The notes under the pieces: model-generated | The model's input: the letters and a program-made list of their open reading frames with translations, nothing else | Databases searched by the model: none | Told to the model about the DNA's origin: nothing | Program-made: the position numbers and the translations under genes | Part shown: positions 25,661 to 36,300 of the stretch, piece by piece | Numbering within the stretch: position 1 is the stretch's first letter | Layout of the letters: each line of letters opens with the position of its first letter | From: Streptomyces sp. NBC_01549 | Lineage (GTDB): Bacteria; Actinomycetota; Actinomycetes; Streptomycetales; Streptomycetaceae | DNA: 64,000 bases | NCBI RefSeq assembly: GCF_026339955.1 | Contig: NZ_JAPEPW010000001.1 | Coordinates: forward strand, 496,001-560,000 | Direction of reading: 5' to 3'

Positions 25661-26371
25661 TCAGGAATCAGCTCTATCCCAGCCCTCGGGAACAATGTTG
25701 AGGACGTCCCGCGCTTCGCCCCCCAATGGGGCTGAAGCCCAGACAATCGAGTTTCCGTCAATACGAACCAGGAATTTAGCGCCAGCGAGCCATTTAACCC
25801 CCGGCCCTTCCGGCTCGGCCCAAAAGACATGTTCAGGAATACCAACAGGATTTAGGGAATGAGTGAGCTCCTCGATGGCATTCTCATTCGCTTCGCGGAA
25901 GATACAGCTCTCCGAAGAGATCATAAGCTCATTGAGAACGGCTTCGAGCAGATGCACGGAAAGCCGGTCTTGATAGGGCTGCCAATCGCCACCTGCTCGA
26001 TTCGGATCCTTGAAAACAACAGGCGGATCAGGCTCGCCTAGCCGTTGAACGGAAACCCCCCAGAGCGCACACCTTTGATTCTCCTCTTGGATCACGAGTA
26101 CGTCATCTTCGATCCTCATGCCGCCAGGTGGCAAGAGCGGGTCCTGGAACCCCATCAGCTCTTCCCTGCCTCCGCACAGGAACAGGAACCCCTCCAGAGG
26201 GCCTGGGATCTGCACACCAAGCCTCTCCTGCGCAGCAGTGAGTTCCTCTGGAGTGCAGCCAGCCCACCCTGCGGCCTCACCTCGCCATGCCCGAACCGCG
26301 CCCTGCAGCAATCTGAGCATCTCATCAGCACTGGATGGCAACACCGCGAGCTGTGCGGCTACATCGAACAT
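25661..26371 (-). CDS. SMI1/KNR4 (SUKH)-family immunity protein
   Basis: 236 residues from ATG 26371, with AAGGGAG five bases before it (GTG 26374 is possible). The SUKH core is visible at about 43-90: CTPEELTAAQERLGVQIPGPL followed by FLFLCGGRE, then a second half with beta strands (EHVFWAEPEG). SUKH proteins are common antidotes of polymorphic toxins. It starts 15 bases after the stop of the RHS gene and before a terminator, so it is the expected cognate immunity gene for the RHS C-terminal deaminase. Confidence 0.82.
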   Translation of the reverse strand: MFDVAAQLAVLPSSADEMLRLLQGAVRAWRGEAAGWAGCTPEELTAAQERLGVQIPGPLEGFLFLCGGREELMGFQDPLLPPGGMRIEDDVLVIQEENQRCALWGVSVQRLGEPDPPVVFKDPNRAGGDWQPYQDRLSVHLLEAVLNELMISSESCIFREANENAIEELTHSLNPVGIPEHVFWAEPEGPGVKWLAGAKFLVRIDGNSIVWASAPLGGEARDVLNIVPEGWDRADS

Positions 26372-26385
26372 CACGGCTCCCTTCA

Positions 26386-29300
26386 CTAATGGGGATTGTC
26401 GCCCCACTCTAGCGTGCGATACCTCCCACCCTTGACATACTGGCCCACATATCCGTTCGGGCCATAAACGTTCAACTTATCGAGATCCAGGTGCTTTGCC
26501 CATCCGCCTAGACTGGATCGGCAGAACCCACAAGGGATTTTTCCTGCTACGTAGAGATCAGCAGTGCCACCGCTCACTCCTGCGTTCGCCGCCTGGATGA
26601 AGGTATCGGATTCAGCGTGTCCCATCGATTGAGGCATCACACTGGCTGGACGCGGATACGCCTGCCCGTGTCCATTCACCCCATATATGGGATCCCGCCC
26701 AGGGATATCGAGACGAGCAACCACGGCCGTTTTCCCGCCATCGGCAGCAGCCTGAAGATCGGTCAACATGTTCTGCGCATCATTAATTTTGCCTTCGGGA
26801 GCTCCCCCTCCTTCTCCCAGCGGCCCTATCTGGAAGCTGCCACCCATCGGTGAACATGCCAACTGTAGGCGCTTTTGATCCTCCGTGCAGGTTCCCTTGT
26901 TTAGGTATTTCCAGTATTCCTTGAGGGCTTTTATGATCCTCTTCGCGACAGGCGTGACCTTCGGGGATTTGCTGGTGTCCCCTACGTCGAGGCTGTAGGA
27001 CGGACTCGAGCAGGCAGAGAGCGGCCAGCAGTCATTGGAGTTCGCGGATGTGTCGCTCGTGTTGCTGGTTGTGCTGCCGGAGCCGCATGTGTAGTAGCAG
27101 CCGCCGGGGCCGGTTCCGCCTGCCGGGATTCCAGGGGTGGGGCTGGCCGGTCCGGAGGGCCCGTCGCTGCGGGGTTCGTTGTGGCCGGTTCCGTCGTCGA
27201 GCCACAGGCCGGTGGGATCGCTGTTGGCCACGGGGTTGTCGCCGGCGTAGGTGTAGCCGCCGAGTTGCTGGGGGCTGGTGGCGTCGAAGACGGGGTCGGC
27301 GCTGATGAAGCGGCCCAGGGTGGGGTCGTACTTGCGGGCGCCGACGTCGGTGTAGCCGGTGGTGGTGTCCTGGGGTTTGCCGAGGTAGGAGTGGGTGGGG
27401 TCGGGCCAGGTGGTGGTGTTGGCGCTGGGTCGTGGCTGGCCGTAGGGAGTGTTCTGCTGGCGGGCGACCTGCTGGGTGGTGGTGTCCATCGAGAGGGTCG
27501 CGGTGCCGTTGGGGTCGTTGAAGAGGTACTTCACTCCACCGTTCGCGAGGCTGGAGCGGACGGCCACGGGGGTCCCGGCGCCGCCGTGGGTGTAGGTGCG
27601 GACGGCGCCGAGGAGGACGTTGGGGGTGACGCTGGTGTTGACGACGATCTCGGTGTCGCCGGCGAAGAGGGTGGTCTGGCCGGGGTCGCGGCGGATGAGC
27701 TGGTTGCCGTCGGCGTCGTACAGGTACTTGGTGGTCGTGGGGGTGGAGCCACTGGTGTCCACCTGGGCCAGGTGGCCTTCGTCGTCCCAGGTCAGACCCT
27801 GGCCGGGTCCGGTGGTGGGGGTGCGGGTGTGCAGGTTGCCGTCTTCGTCGTAGCCGAAGGCCGTGGGGTTGGTGCCGCCGGTGGTGGCGGTGAGGGTGTG
27901 GGGCTGGGCGCCGGTGGAGTTGCAGTTGGCGGTGCATCCGTTGGCGTAGGTGGTGGTGACGTTGGTGCCGGAGCTGCCGATGGCGTGGTCGACGCTCTGC
28001 TGGCGGTCGCCGATGGCGTCGTAGCTGAACGACTGCCAGTAAGAGCCCGCCGTTGTGGTGAGTGTGCCGGCCGTGGGCGGGTTGACAGTGCAGTTATTGC
28101 CGGTCCAGGCATCCGTGAGCCGGTCCAGGGCGTCGTAGCTGTAGCACTGCTGGTCGGTGACGGTGTTACCGGTCTCCGACTGCAGGTCGGTGATGGAGGT
28201 CGGATTACCGGAGGCGTCGTAGGCGTATTTGGTGTCATCGACTATCGGGCCGGGAGCCTGGGTCCGTTTGATCACACGGTCGGTCAGCCGGAGGGTCTGG
28301 GCGTCGTAGTCGTAGGTGGTCGTGGCCGGGTTGGTCGAGGCGCCCTGGGTGACCAGGGAGGGCGCGCCGAAGGGCGTGTAGACAGTCGAGCTGACATAGA
28401 CGAAGGCGCTGCTGCCCGTGGTGGTCGGGTTGCCCAGCACGTCGTGGCCATAGGTGATGAGCTCGCTGTTGAGCCCCTTGGTACTTGGGTCTGTTTGCGT
28501 GGCGAGCAGCTGGTTGTTGATGGTGTAGGTGTAGTTCGTCGTGTAGGTCGACGGCAGCGGCGTCTCGGAGGCCGGGAGGGTGATCTGCGTGCCGGTCGGC
28601 TTGCCTAGGACGGTGTAGCCGGTGGCGGCGATGGTATAGCCGCCGGTGGTGCCCTGGACGTAGCGGGTCGAGGAGGTCAGGTAGCCGATGCGCTTCGTGT
28701 CGTACAGCCAGGAGGCGAACTGGAAGTTGGACTTCGCCTTGTCGCTGCCGGTGAGTTTGCGGCCCAGAAGGTCGTAGGTGTAGTCGAGTTCGACCTGCTT
28801 GGCATCCTTGGTGGACACGAGGTTGCTGGCGTCGTCGTACCCGTAGCCGCTGCTGCCCGCGTCCGGGTCGTTCTGGGACTTCTTGCGCCCGAGCAGATCG
28901 TAGTCGGACGTCCACACGGCATGGTCGGGTCCGGTGACCTGGTGCTGCTGGCCTGCGGCGGTGTAGGTGTAGGTGGTGGGTGAGGGGGTGCCGCCGGTGG
29001 CGGTGAACCCGGTAGCCGCGGTGCCGGAGAGGGCGGGGGCGGCCGTGTACTGGTCGAGTTCGGTGCTCTGGCCGCGTGCGTTGACGACCGTGGTGGTGGC
29101 GACGCCGCCCTTGGGGGGCAGGACGGTGGTCTTGTCTCCAGTGTAGGCGGTGGTCGTGGTCCAGGTCTTGGAACCGTTGTGCTGCTCGGTGACCAGGCCG
29201 GCGCGGCCGAGTCCGTCGTGGTCGGTGACGGTGGCGTCAGGGATGATCGTCTGGGAGATGGTGTCCAGGCTGGTGCTGGGGTTGCCCGCGAGGTTGTAGG

Positions 29301-32300
29301 CGTTGTTGGTGACAACGGTCCAGCCGTGCGAGTCGTACTGGATGTCGCTGACCGTGGTGGTCGAGTTCTCCCCAGTCACCTGCGTCTGCAGGGGGCGCAG
29401 CATGGCGTCGTACAGCGTTTCGCTGGTCGCGTAGCTGCCGTTGTCCAGCAGGGTGTTGGTGGCGATGACCGAGGGGCCTGTCCGGGACAGGTTGTAGGTG
29501 TAGGTCGTGTTCGCCGGTGCGCCGTTGACTTTGCTCTCGTTGGGCAGCCACACCCCCGCGCGGCGGCCGAGCGCGTCATAGGTGAGTGAGGTGAGCAGGC
29601 CGGCCGCGTCGGTGGTGGCGGTAGGCAGGGCTCGGGCCGGGTCTATGGTGCTGCTGGCGACGTGGCAGTCCTTGGAGCTGGTCGTGCCGGTGGTGCAGGT
29701 GGCTCCGGGGGTGACCTGGGTGGCGGTGACGACGCTGGTCGGGAGTTCTCCTATGGCCGGCGTGTAGCCGGTGGCGGTGCTCTGCGACAGGCTGGTGCCG
29801 TTGGGGGCGGTGGAGTGGGGCGTGCGTGTGGTCAGTGTGCTGCGGCCGTAGCCGTCGTAGGTGGTCGTCGCCTCGTCGACGAACGCGGTCGCGGTGGCGC
29901 CGGTGGCAGCGGACGCCTTCTGGACCAGGGTGACGTCACCTGTCGTGGGAAGCGCGGGGTTCTGCTGGCCGTCCCCGTCGTAGATGAAGGCGTTCTTGTC
30001 GTAGGAGGTGCGGACGTCGGAGATCAGCGTGCCGCCGGGAGTCGCTCCGGCTGCGGAACAGTCCTGGTCGGTGGCGATGGTCTCGGCCGGCAGCACGAGG
30101 GTGTCCACGCTGCCGGTGATGTAGCGGTTGTACGTGCAATTGGTGACGTTGTCGCTGTCTGCGGTCTCGCCGCGGTCGTCGACCTGCACGGGCATGCCGG
30201 TCGTCGGCTTGCCCAGGGTGGTGTTGTAGAAGGTGTCGGTCTCGGTCTTGCGCCAGCCGTAGGAGACCGCCTGCCGGCTGAGGCTCTTGGCGGTGCGGAC
30301 CATTCGTGCTGTGAGGTCCGGCAGGCCGCTGCGGGACCGGGATGCCGTGGGCCCGATGATCGTGGGAACCGTGACGGTGGCTGTGTTCAGGCTGCCGGTG
30401 GCGCTGCTGTAGGTGTCGGTCTCGAAGACCTGCCCGGTCAGCGCCTTGTCGTCCGCGACGGAGGTCGCGCCGTCCTGGCTGGTCAGCGCTGGCACCGAGC
30501 GGGTCTTCCCGCCGGGCAGGGTGTCGCCGTTCATGCCGAGGAAGTAGTAGGTCTTGCTCAGGGTCTTCTGGTCGTAGACCTGGGCGCCGTCTGTTTTGTG
30601 GAACACATTGGGGTCACCGGTGGTGACGTCCACCTCCGGGTAGCCCCGGAACTGGCCCCAGGTGCGGTACTTGGCCTTGACGACCTCGTTGTCGTCGTAG
30701 TGCCAGCCGGGGTTGCCCTTGTAGGCGTAGTCCGTTTCCAGCTTGGGCTCGGTGCCGTCCTGGTAGGAGTTGTGCGTGTCCTCGGTGACGACCGCGGTGA
30801 CCTTGTACTTGTAGAACCAGTCCATCATCGGCGCCGGCTGCCCGTAAGGCGTCCAGTACACCGGGAAGCAGGACAGCGTGTTGGTCGAGGCGAATGTCTG
30901 GGCGGCTGCGTCCGTCGGGTCGTTGGGATCACTGGCCGGGGCGCTGGAGCAGTTGGGCCGGTCGTAGGTGACGGTGGTCTGGGCGCCGGTCTCGCTGGTG
31001 ACCGTCTGGATCCGGTCGTGGTACATCAGCGGCATCTGCGGGATCGTTCCGACCCGGTTGGACAGCTGCAGCGGCGGGTCGAAACTCACCGCCGGTGTGG
31101 AGGTGCTGCCCGATGCACCTCCGAGGGTGTCCAGGCCGGTGCGCTGGATGGAGTCCAGCCACAGAGTGGGGGCGTGGTCGCCGCCGTCGGGGAAGGACTG
31201 GATGAAGCTGTACTTGTCGACCTGCTTGGTCACGCCGCCCGTCTGGATCTGGGTGGTGATAGACGTCAGGCGCTTGCGCGACCAGAAGCTCGGGCCGTGG
31301 TTGGTGCAGGTGGTGGAGTCCTTGGTGCAGTTGAGGTCGATCGGCACATCCGGCCAGTACGCGGCGTTGGCGGTCGTGAACTGGCTGTCCGCGCAGGTGT
31401 TACCGGAGGGCGTGCCGGCGATGCAGCGTTCGGCGGAGGCGTCGAACACGATCTGCGCCGGCGCCGTACCCGAGTAGATGCTCGATGAGGTCATGCCGTA
31501 GTCGATGCGGGACAGGGCGCCGCCGCGGGTGTAGGCCACCGCGGTGTTCTTCAGGTCCGCGCCGTAGTAGCCGGTCTCCGGCGCGTAGTACCAGGCGGTG
31601 GCGTTGCCGTGCAGGTCCACGGCGTAGTCCAGGTTGAAGCGGTAGCCCAGCGTGCAGGCAGTGGAGGCGAAGTCGGTGCTGTCCGGGCAGTCGGACACGC
31701 CGCTGTGCGCGTGGTACACCGGCACGGTCCACACGGACTTCGTCTCGTCCTTGCCGCTGGACCAGCCCGGCAGGCGGTTGAGGCCGAAGAAGTACTGCAC
31801 ACCTCCCTCGGTGACCTTGAAGTACTCCCCGTTCTTGGTGCCGTTCGTGCCGTTGCTCAGGTCCTCGATCTTGGTGGTGGAGTTGTCGTCGGCGGGACGG
31901 AAGGTCTTGGTCGCGTCGTCGTAGACGATGTCGGTGGAGGTGCCGTTCAGCGACAGGGTCAGGATCTGTCCCGCCCAGCACTCGTCGCCGTCGTCCTTCG
32001 GAGCGCCGGACGAGGAGTCTTCGCTGCACGACTTGTAGGTGCGTTCGACGTAGTTCTCCGTCGAGGCCCAGCCGTCACCCAGCCACGAGGACTGGTTGTT
32101 CGTGCCCTCAGTGCGCGCGTCCTGGCTGGCGGAGCTGTACGACAGGTCCACATTCGGTGCCGCTCCGCCGATCGCCGGCGGCACCGTGATCGGGTAGGTG
32201 TAGGTGAACGCGCCGGTGTTCCCCGAGGTCGACCAGGAGCCGCCCGGCGACAGACTGGTCGCCGAGTAGTCACCGGATGAGCCGGAAGTGCCTGCGGTCG

Positions 32301-33081
32301 CCGCCATGACGACCATCGCACCGGACGCAGCCGTTGCCGAGCGAGGAGAGAGCACCCTGCCGGAGGTAGTGGGGGAGCCCGGCACCGAGACCTGGGTGGA
32401 CAGCGGCGCACCGGGGGCCGCGTGCACAGGAGTCTGCGCCTGGCACCTTGTCAGTTTCGGCGTGGTCAGCGCGCAGGCGGGCAGCTGGACCAGGTGGAGA
32501 CGGGAGGCGAAGTCGCCGCCGAAGGCGTAGCGGAAGGAGGAGTCGTCCACCCGTAGCGCGACCTTCCCGCTCCCCGGGCTGGTGCGCTGCAGCGTGAACA
32601 GCACGCCGTGGACACCGGCGGAGCGCGCGGCTTTCTGATCCAGCATCGTCACCCGCACTCGCTGCGACCGGGTGACGGCGGCTGACCGGGGCTGCGAACC
32701 CGGACCAGTACCGAGCAGGACGGGCAGGCTTCCGGCCTGTACCTGAGTCGCCTTGGCGCTCAGGCTCGCGGAGGCAGCCGCGTCGGGCAGGGTCACCACG
32801 GCGCTACCCGGCGCGGGGAGCTTCGTGTGCCCGATGGGGTCGAAGTGCTTAAACGGTTTGAGAGAGGGCCCTCGCTTGGGTGTGGCACGAGTGAAGGGGA
32901 TCAGCTTGTCGTGTGGAGCGGCGGAAGCCGCCAGGTGCGGCTTGGCCGGAGAGGCCGCCGTGGCCACGCTGGCGGGCAGCAGGCCCACTACCAAGGCACC
33001 GGCCATCACCACTGCCTTGCGACGAACCCTCCGGGCAGCCCAGGCCGCCCGACCGCGTCTCCACTCCGAAATCCGCGCCAT
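26386..33081 (-). CDS. Secreted RHS-repeat polymorphic toxin with C-terminal deaminase-fold toxin
   Basis: 2231 residues from ATG 33081, with GGGAGGGGA seven bases upstream. An arginine-rich start and hydrophobic core ending ASVATAA form a Sec-type signal peptide. The middle is a long YD/RHS repeat shell (many Y-D-A-x-G and G-x-x-T-x-Y units), and the RHS core ends with RYDPTLGRFISADP and DPTGLW (about 1915-1960). The last 271 residues are the toxin: Ser/Thr linker, a helical part, then H-A-E at 2155-2157 and PCGFC with Cys 2184 and Cys 2187, the zinc-binding set of the cytidine-deaminase fold. Nucleic-acid or nucleotide deamination is inferred. A SUKH immunity gene follows. Confidence 0.92.
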   Translation of the reverse strand: MARISEWRRGRAAWAARRVRRKAVVMAGALVVGLLPASVATAASPAKPHLAASAAPHDKLIPFTRATPKRGPSLKPFKHFDPIGHTKLPAPGSAVVTLPDAAASASLSAKATQVQAGSLPVLLGTGPGSQPRSAAVTRSQRVRVTMLDQKAARSAGVHGVLFTLQRTSPGSGKVALRVDDSSFRYAFGGDFASRLHLVQLPACALTTPKLTRCQAQTPVHAAPGAPLSTQVSVPGSPTTSGRVLSPRSATAASGAMVVMAATAGTSGSSGDYSATSLSPGGSWSTSGNTGAFTYTYPITVPPAIGGAAPNVDLSYSSASQDARTEGTNNQSSWLGDGWASTENYVERTYKSCSEDSSSGAPKDDGDECWAGQILTLSLNGTSTDIVYDDATKTFRPADDNSTTKIEDLSNGTNGTKNGEYFKVTEGGVQYFFGLNRLPGWSSGKDETKSVWTVPVYHAHSGVSDCPDSTDFASTACTLGYRFNLDYAVDLHGNATAWYYAPETGYYGADLKNTAVAYTRGGALSRIDYGMTSSSIYSGTAPAQIVFDASAERCIAGTPSGNTCADSQFTTANAAYWPDVPIDLNCTKDSTTCTNHGPSFWSRKRLTSITTQIQTGGVTKQVDKYSFIQSFPDGGDHAPTLWLDSIQRTGLDTLGGASGSTSTPAVSFDPPLQLSNRVGTIPQMPLMYHDRIQTVTSETGAQTTVTYDRPNCSSAPASDPNDPTDAAAQTFASTNTLSCFPVYWTPYGQPAPMMDWFYKYKVTAVVTEDTHNSYQDGTEPKLETDYAYKGNPGWHYDDNEVVKAKYRTWGQFRGYPEVDVTTGDPNVFHKTDGAQVYDQKTLSKTYYFLGMNGDTLPGGKTRSVPALTSQDGATSVADDKALTGQVFETDTYSSATGSLNTATVTVPTIIGPTASRSRSGLPDLTARMVRTAKSLSRQAVSYGWRKTETDTFYNTTLGKPTTGMPVQVDDRGETADSDNVTNCTYNRYITGSVDTLVLPAETIATDQDCSAAGATPGGTLISDVRTSYDKNAFIYDGDGQQNPALPTTGDVTLVQKASAATGATATAFVDEATTTYDGYGRSTLTTRTPHSTAPNGTSLSQSTATGYTPAIGELPTSVVTATQVTPGATCTTGTTSSKDCHVASSTIDPARALPTATTDAAGLLTSLTYDALGRRAGVWLPNESKVNGAPANTTYTYNLSRTGPSVIATNTLLDNGSYATSETLYDAMLRPLQTQVTGENSTTTVSDIQYDSHGWTVVTNNAYNLAGNPSTSLDTISQTIIPDATVTDHDGLGRAGLVTEQHNGSKTWTTTTAYTGDKTTVLPPKGGVATTTVVNARGQSTELDQYTAAPALSGTAATGFTATGGTPSPTTYTYTAAGQQHQVTGPDHAVWTSDYDLLGRKKSQNDPDAGSSGYGYDDASNLVSTKDAKQVELDYTYDLLGRKLTGSDKAKSNFQFASWLYDTKRIGYLTSSTRYVQGTTGGYTIAATGYTVLGKPTGTQITLPASETPLPSTYTTNYTYTINNQLLATQTDPSTKGLNSELITYGHDVLGNPTTTGSSAFVYVSSTVYTPFGAPSLVTQGASTNPATTTYDYDAQTLRLTDRVIKRTQAPGPIVDDTKYAYDASGNPTSITDLQSETGNTVTDQQCYSYDALDRLTDAWTGNNCTVNPPTAGTLTTTAGSYWQSFSYDAIGDRQQSVDHAIGSSGTNVTTTYANGCTANCNSTGAQPHTLTATTGGTNPTAFGYDEDGNLHTRTPTTGPGQGLTWDDEGHLAQVDTSGSTPTTTKYLYDADGNQLIRRDPGQTTLFAGDTEIVVNTSVTPNVLLGAVRTYTHGGAGTPVAVRSSLANGGVKYLFNDPNGTATLSMDTTTQQVARQQNTPYGQPRPSANTTTWPDPTHSYLGKPQDTTTGYTDVGARKYDPTLGRFISADPVFDATSPQQLGGYTYAGDNPVANSDPTGLWLDDGTGHNEPRSDGPSGPASPTPGIPAGGTGPGGCYYTCGSGSTTSNTSDTSANSNDCWPLSACSSPSYSLDVGDTSKSPKVTPVAKRIIKALKEYWKYLNKGTCTEDQKRLQLACSPMGGSFQIGPLGEGGGAPEGKINDAQNMLTDLQAAADGGKTAVVARLDIPGRDPIYGVNGHGQAYPRPASVMPQSMGHAESDTFIQAANAGVSGGTADLYVAGKIPCGFCRSSLGGWAKHLDLDKLNVYGPNGYVGQYVKGGRYRTLEWGDNPH

Positions 33082-33390
33082 GCTGTGCGTCCCCTCCCAG
33101 CCCCGAACCGCCCAAGTTCCCCTCAACTTCGGCGATTTGAGTGCACGTCAAAACGGAGGCACACATCGGTCAAGCCCCCCGCGGACGATCACGCTACGGC
33201 CTGAGGTCGATCCAATACGCAAAGTATCTCCACAGGAAGAACAAAAGAATCACCCAAACTGGAACGCAAGTTGATACCAATGCGTCAAAAACGAACTACA
33301 GCCGGGCACTTGGCGATCCCTTGACGATGGACCCCGCACGCACAGGCCCCACAGAATGCACAGCGGCGCGGAGCCCACGGGGGGAACCGC
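33082..33390. promoter_or_regulatory. Divergent intergenic region between the RHS and LamG giants
   Basis: 309 bp with no gene. It is AT-richer than both neighbours and must hold promoters for two very large secreted proteins; I cannot fix a convincing -35/-10 pair. The rightward gene has GGGGGGAA just before its ATG. Shared control is likely from the arrangement. Confidence 0.5.
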
Positions 33391-36300
33391 ATGAACCTGC
33401 GAAGGACCCCAACCTCGATGTCCGCTTCTCGCAAAACCGTGCGCGCGTCCAGACGCCCCACGTCGAGACCGATCGCCACCGCCGTCGTCGCCGCCCTGGC
33501 TGCCGGATCACTGGCCGCCACGGCACCGGCCCACGCCGCATCCGACGCGTCGGCCACCTCACACCAGGCCACCTCGCCGAGCAACCGCCCCAAATCCGCC
33601 GCCAGGCGCCTCAACCCCACGGAGTCGGCGTCCGCGCAGGCGAAGGCGACCGGCCAGCCGGTGACCATCGACCAGCTCACCGGCACCGGGACCCAGGTGG
33701 TGGCCAACCCAGACGGCACCTTCACCCGGACCGATACCTCGATGCCCCAGCGTGTGCAGCAGCAAGGGAAATGGGTCCCGATCGACACCACCCTGGTGCG
33801 GCAGCCGGACGGAACCTGGGCACCCAAAGCCGCCGTCACGCACGTAGCCTTCTCCGGCGGCGGCTCCAGCACGCTGGTCACGATGCGCGACGGCGCGGAC
33901 AAGCTGGGCTTCTCCTGGCCGGGCGCACTTCCCAAACCGGTGATCTCCAAAGACACCGCCACCTATCCGGAGGTGCTGCCCGGGGTCGACCTCCAGCTGA
34001 CCGCGGACGCCTCCGGCTACTCCTCGATCCTGGTGGTCAAGACCCCCAAGGCCGCAGCCGATCCGCGGCTGCAAAGCCTCGCGTGGAACACCACCTCGGC
34101 CAACCTCAAGCTGGCCGCCACCTCGAACGGCGGCGCGCAGGCCACCGACAAGCGCACCGGCAAGACGGTGTTCCACAGCGACACCGCGCTGATGTGGGAC
34201 AGCACCGGCACCGGACAGAAGGCTGGTGGCACTGTCCGAGCCCGCACCGCGACCGTCTCGGCCGCGCGGGCCGAGCACACCGCGGCGGCCAAGGTCGGCA
34301 AGCACCGTGCCCGGGTCCATGTGACTCTCAAGCACGGAAAGCAGCTGCTCGGCCTGGACAAGTCCCTGCTCACCGCCAAGACCACGACCTACCCGGTCTA
34401 TGTGGACCCTGAGTGGAGCGGCAGGCCCTCCCAGCTGGACTGGGCCCGGATCTCCGACAACGGGTGGAACGTCTACAACTCGACGTCCACCAGCGGAGGG
34501 ACCAACGCCCGGGAGGGGTGGGACAACACCGCCCCCGGCAACGGTGAACGCGCCCGCACTTACTACCAGATCAACACCAGCGGCATTAAGGGTGCCGTGG
34601 TCAGCCACGCCTCGCTGTACGTGAAGCAGCTCTCCGCCGCCTCCTGCTCCGACACCCCGGCCGCCGTCTACGGCACCGACCGCCCCGCCGGATGGAGCTC
34701 GTCCTCCCTGTACTGGGGGCATGAGCCCGGGGGGCGCACCGGCGCACTCGGCACCAACCCGAAGAGCCACGAGGCCGGCACCTGCCCGGTCACGGATGGT
34801 TCCAACTCCTGGGTCAGCCCGCCGTCGCTGGAGTTCGATGTCACCTCCCGGGCCCAGAGCGCTGCGGGCGGCAGCTGGAGCAGCATGACGCTGATGGTGC
34901 AGTCGCCCGACATGAACGACGCCTCCCAGTGGAAGCAGCTCGCCTACGGTGGCGGCGCCACCCTGTCGGTCACCTACAGCTACCGGCCCAAGCTCAAGAA
35001 CGGCACCGGTACCCCCGCCATCAAGCCGTCCATCGTCAGCTCGGGCAAGACGATGACCACCACCAACACCCCCACGCTGTCCGCCCGCGCGGTCGACCCC
35101 GACCTGGCCGGCGGCAGCGAGCTGGTGCGCATCGACTACAGCGTCTACAACTCCTCAGGCACCCTCGTGGGCCAGGGCTTCGGCCCCAACCTCGACTCCA
35201 AAAAACGCGCACGGTACAACACCAACGGCAGCGACTGGACCACCCCGAAGCTGCCGGACGGCACCTACACCTGGAAGGCCACCGCGCAGAACGCCGCCGG
35301 GTACTGGGTCGGCCCTGGCTCCGGCATCTGGACCAAGACCCAGACCTTCACCGTGGACACCAGCGCCCCGCCCTCCCCCACGGTGACCTCCAGTCAGTTC
35401 CCCGCCAAGCAGATCGGCGCCGCTTTCGGCGACCAGGGCACCTTCGTCCTGGGCAACAACCACACCAACAACATCACCGGCTACCTGTTCTCCCTGGACG
35501 CCACACTCGCCAGCACGGTGTACACCAGCAGCGGCGTCATCCACTTGACAGCAAGCACGAAAATCACAAAGGCCAACATCTACTACGCCACCTCCGATAA
35601 CGGTCCCGGCACCGGGACCTCGGTCATCAACGGCAGCGCCTCCCCCGCCTTCGCCCCGGGCGTAACGGGATCCCACACCCTGTACGCGAAGGCGGTGGAC
35701 CAGGCCGGCTCGACGTCCCTCTCCCAGACGGCCTACGTCTTCTACGCCGGGACCAGCAGCCCGACGTACGCCTACGGCGACAAGATGATCAGCGGCTGGA
35801 CCGCGACCAACACCGACGGCACCACCACCGCCGTGCCCAAGGCCACGACCACCAGCACCGGCGGCCAGCTGATCAGCCAGGCCGCCGGCAGTGGCTACGA
35901 CTTCGCCGACGGCTACCAGGCCATGCTCGCCAACAAAAGCACCACCTCAAAGGCCGTCAGCGGTGACAGCGCCACCTTCAGCTTCGACATCCCCAAAGAC
36001 GGCCCCTGGAGCTTCGGAGCCAACCTCACCAAGGCCAAGGACTACGGCATCTACCACCTGGTCCTGGACGCGGGCCAGAGCACCCAGTCCACCCTGATCA
36101 GCGGCTTCGACGCCTACAACTCCTACACCACCACCCAGTTCCTCAACCTCGGCATCCCCAAGGACACAAGCGGGCAACTGCTCACCCTCAAACAGGGCAT
36201 CCACACCCTCACCCTCACCCTCACCGGCAAGAACCCCAGCTCCACCGGCTACCAGGCCGGCATCGACGTACTGCGCCTCGGTCCCGCACTGACCTGCGCG

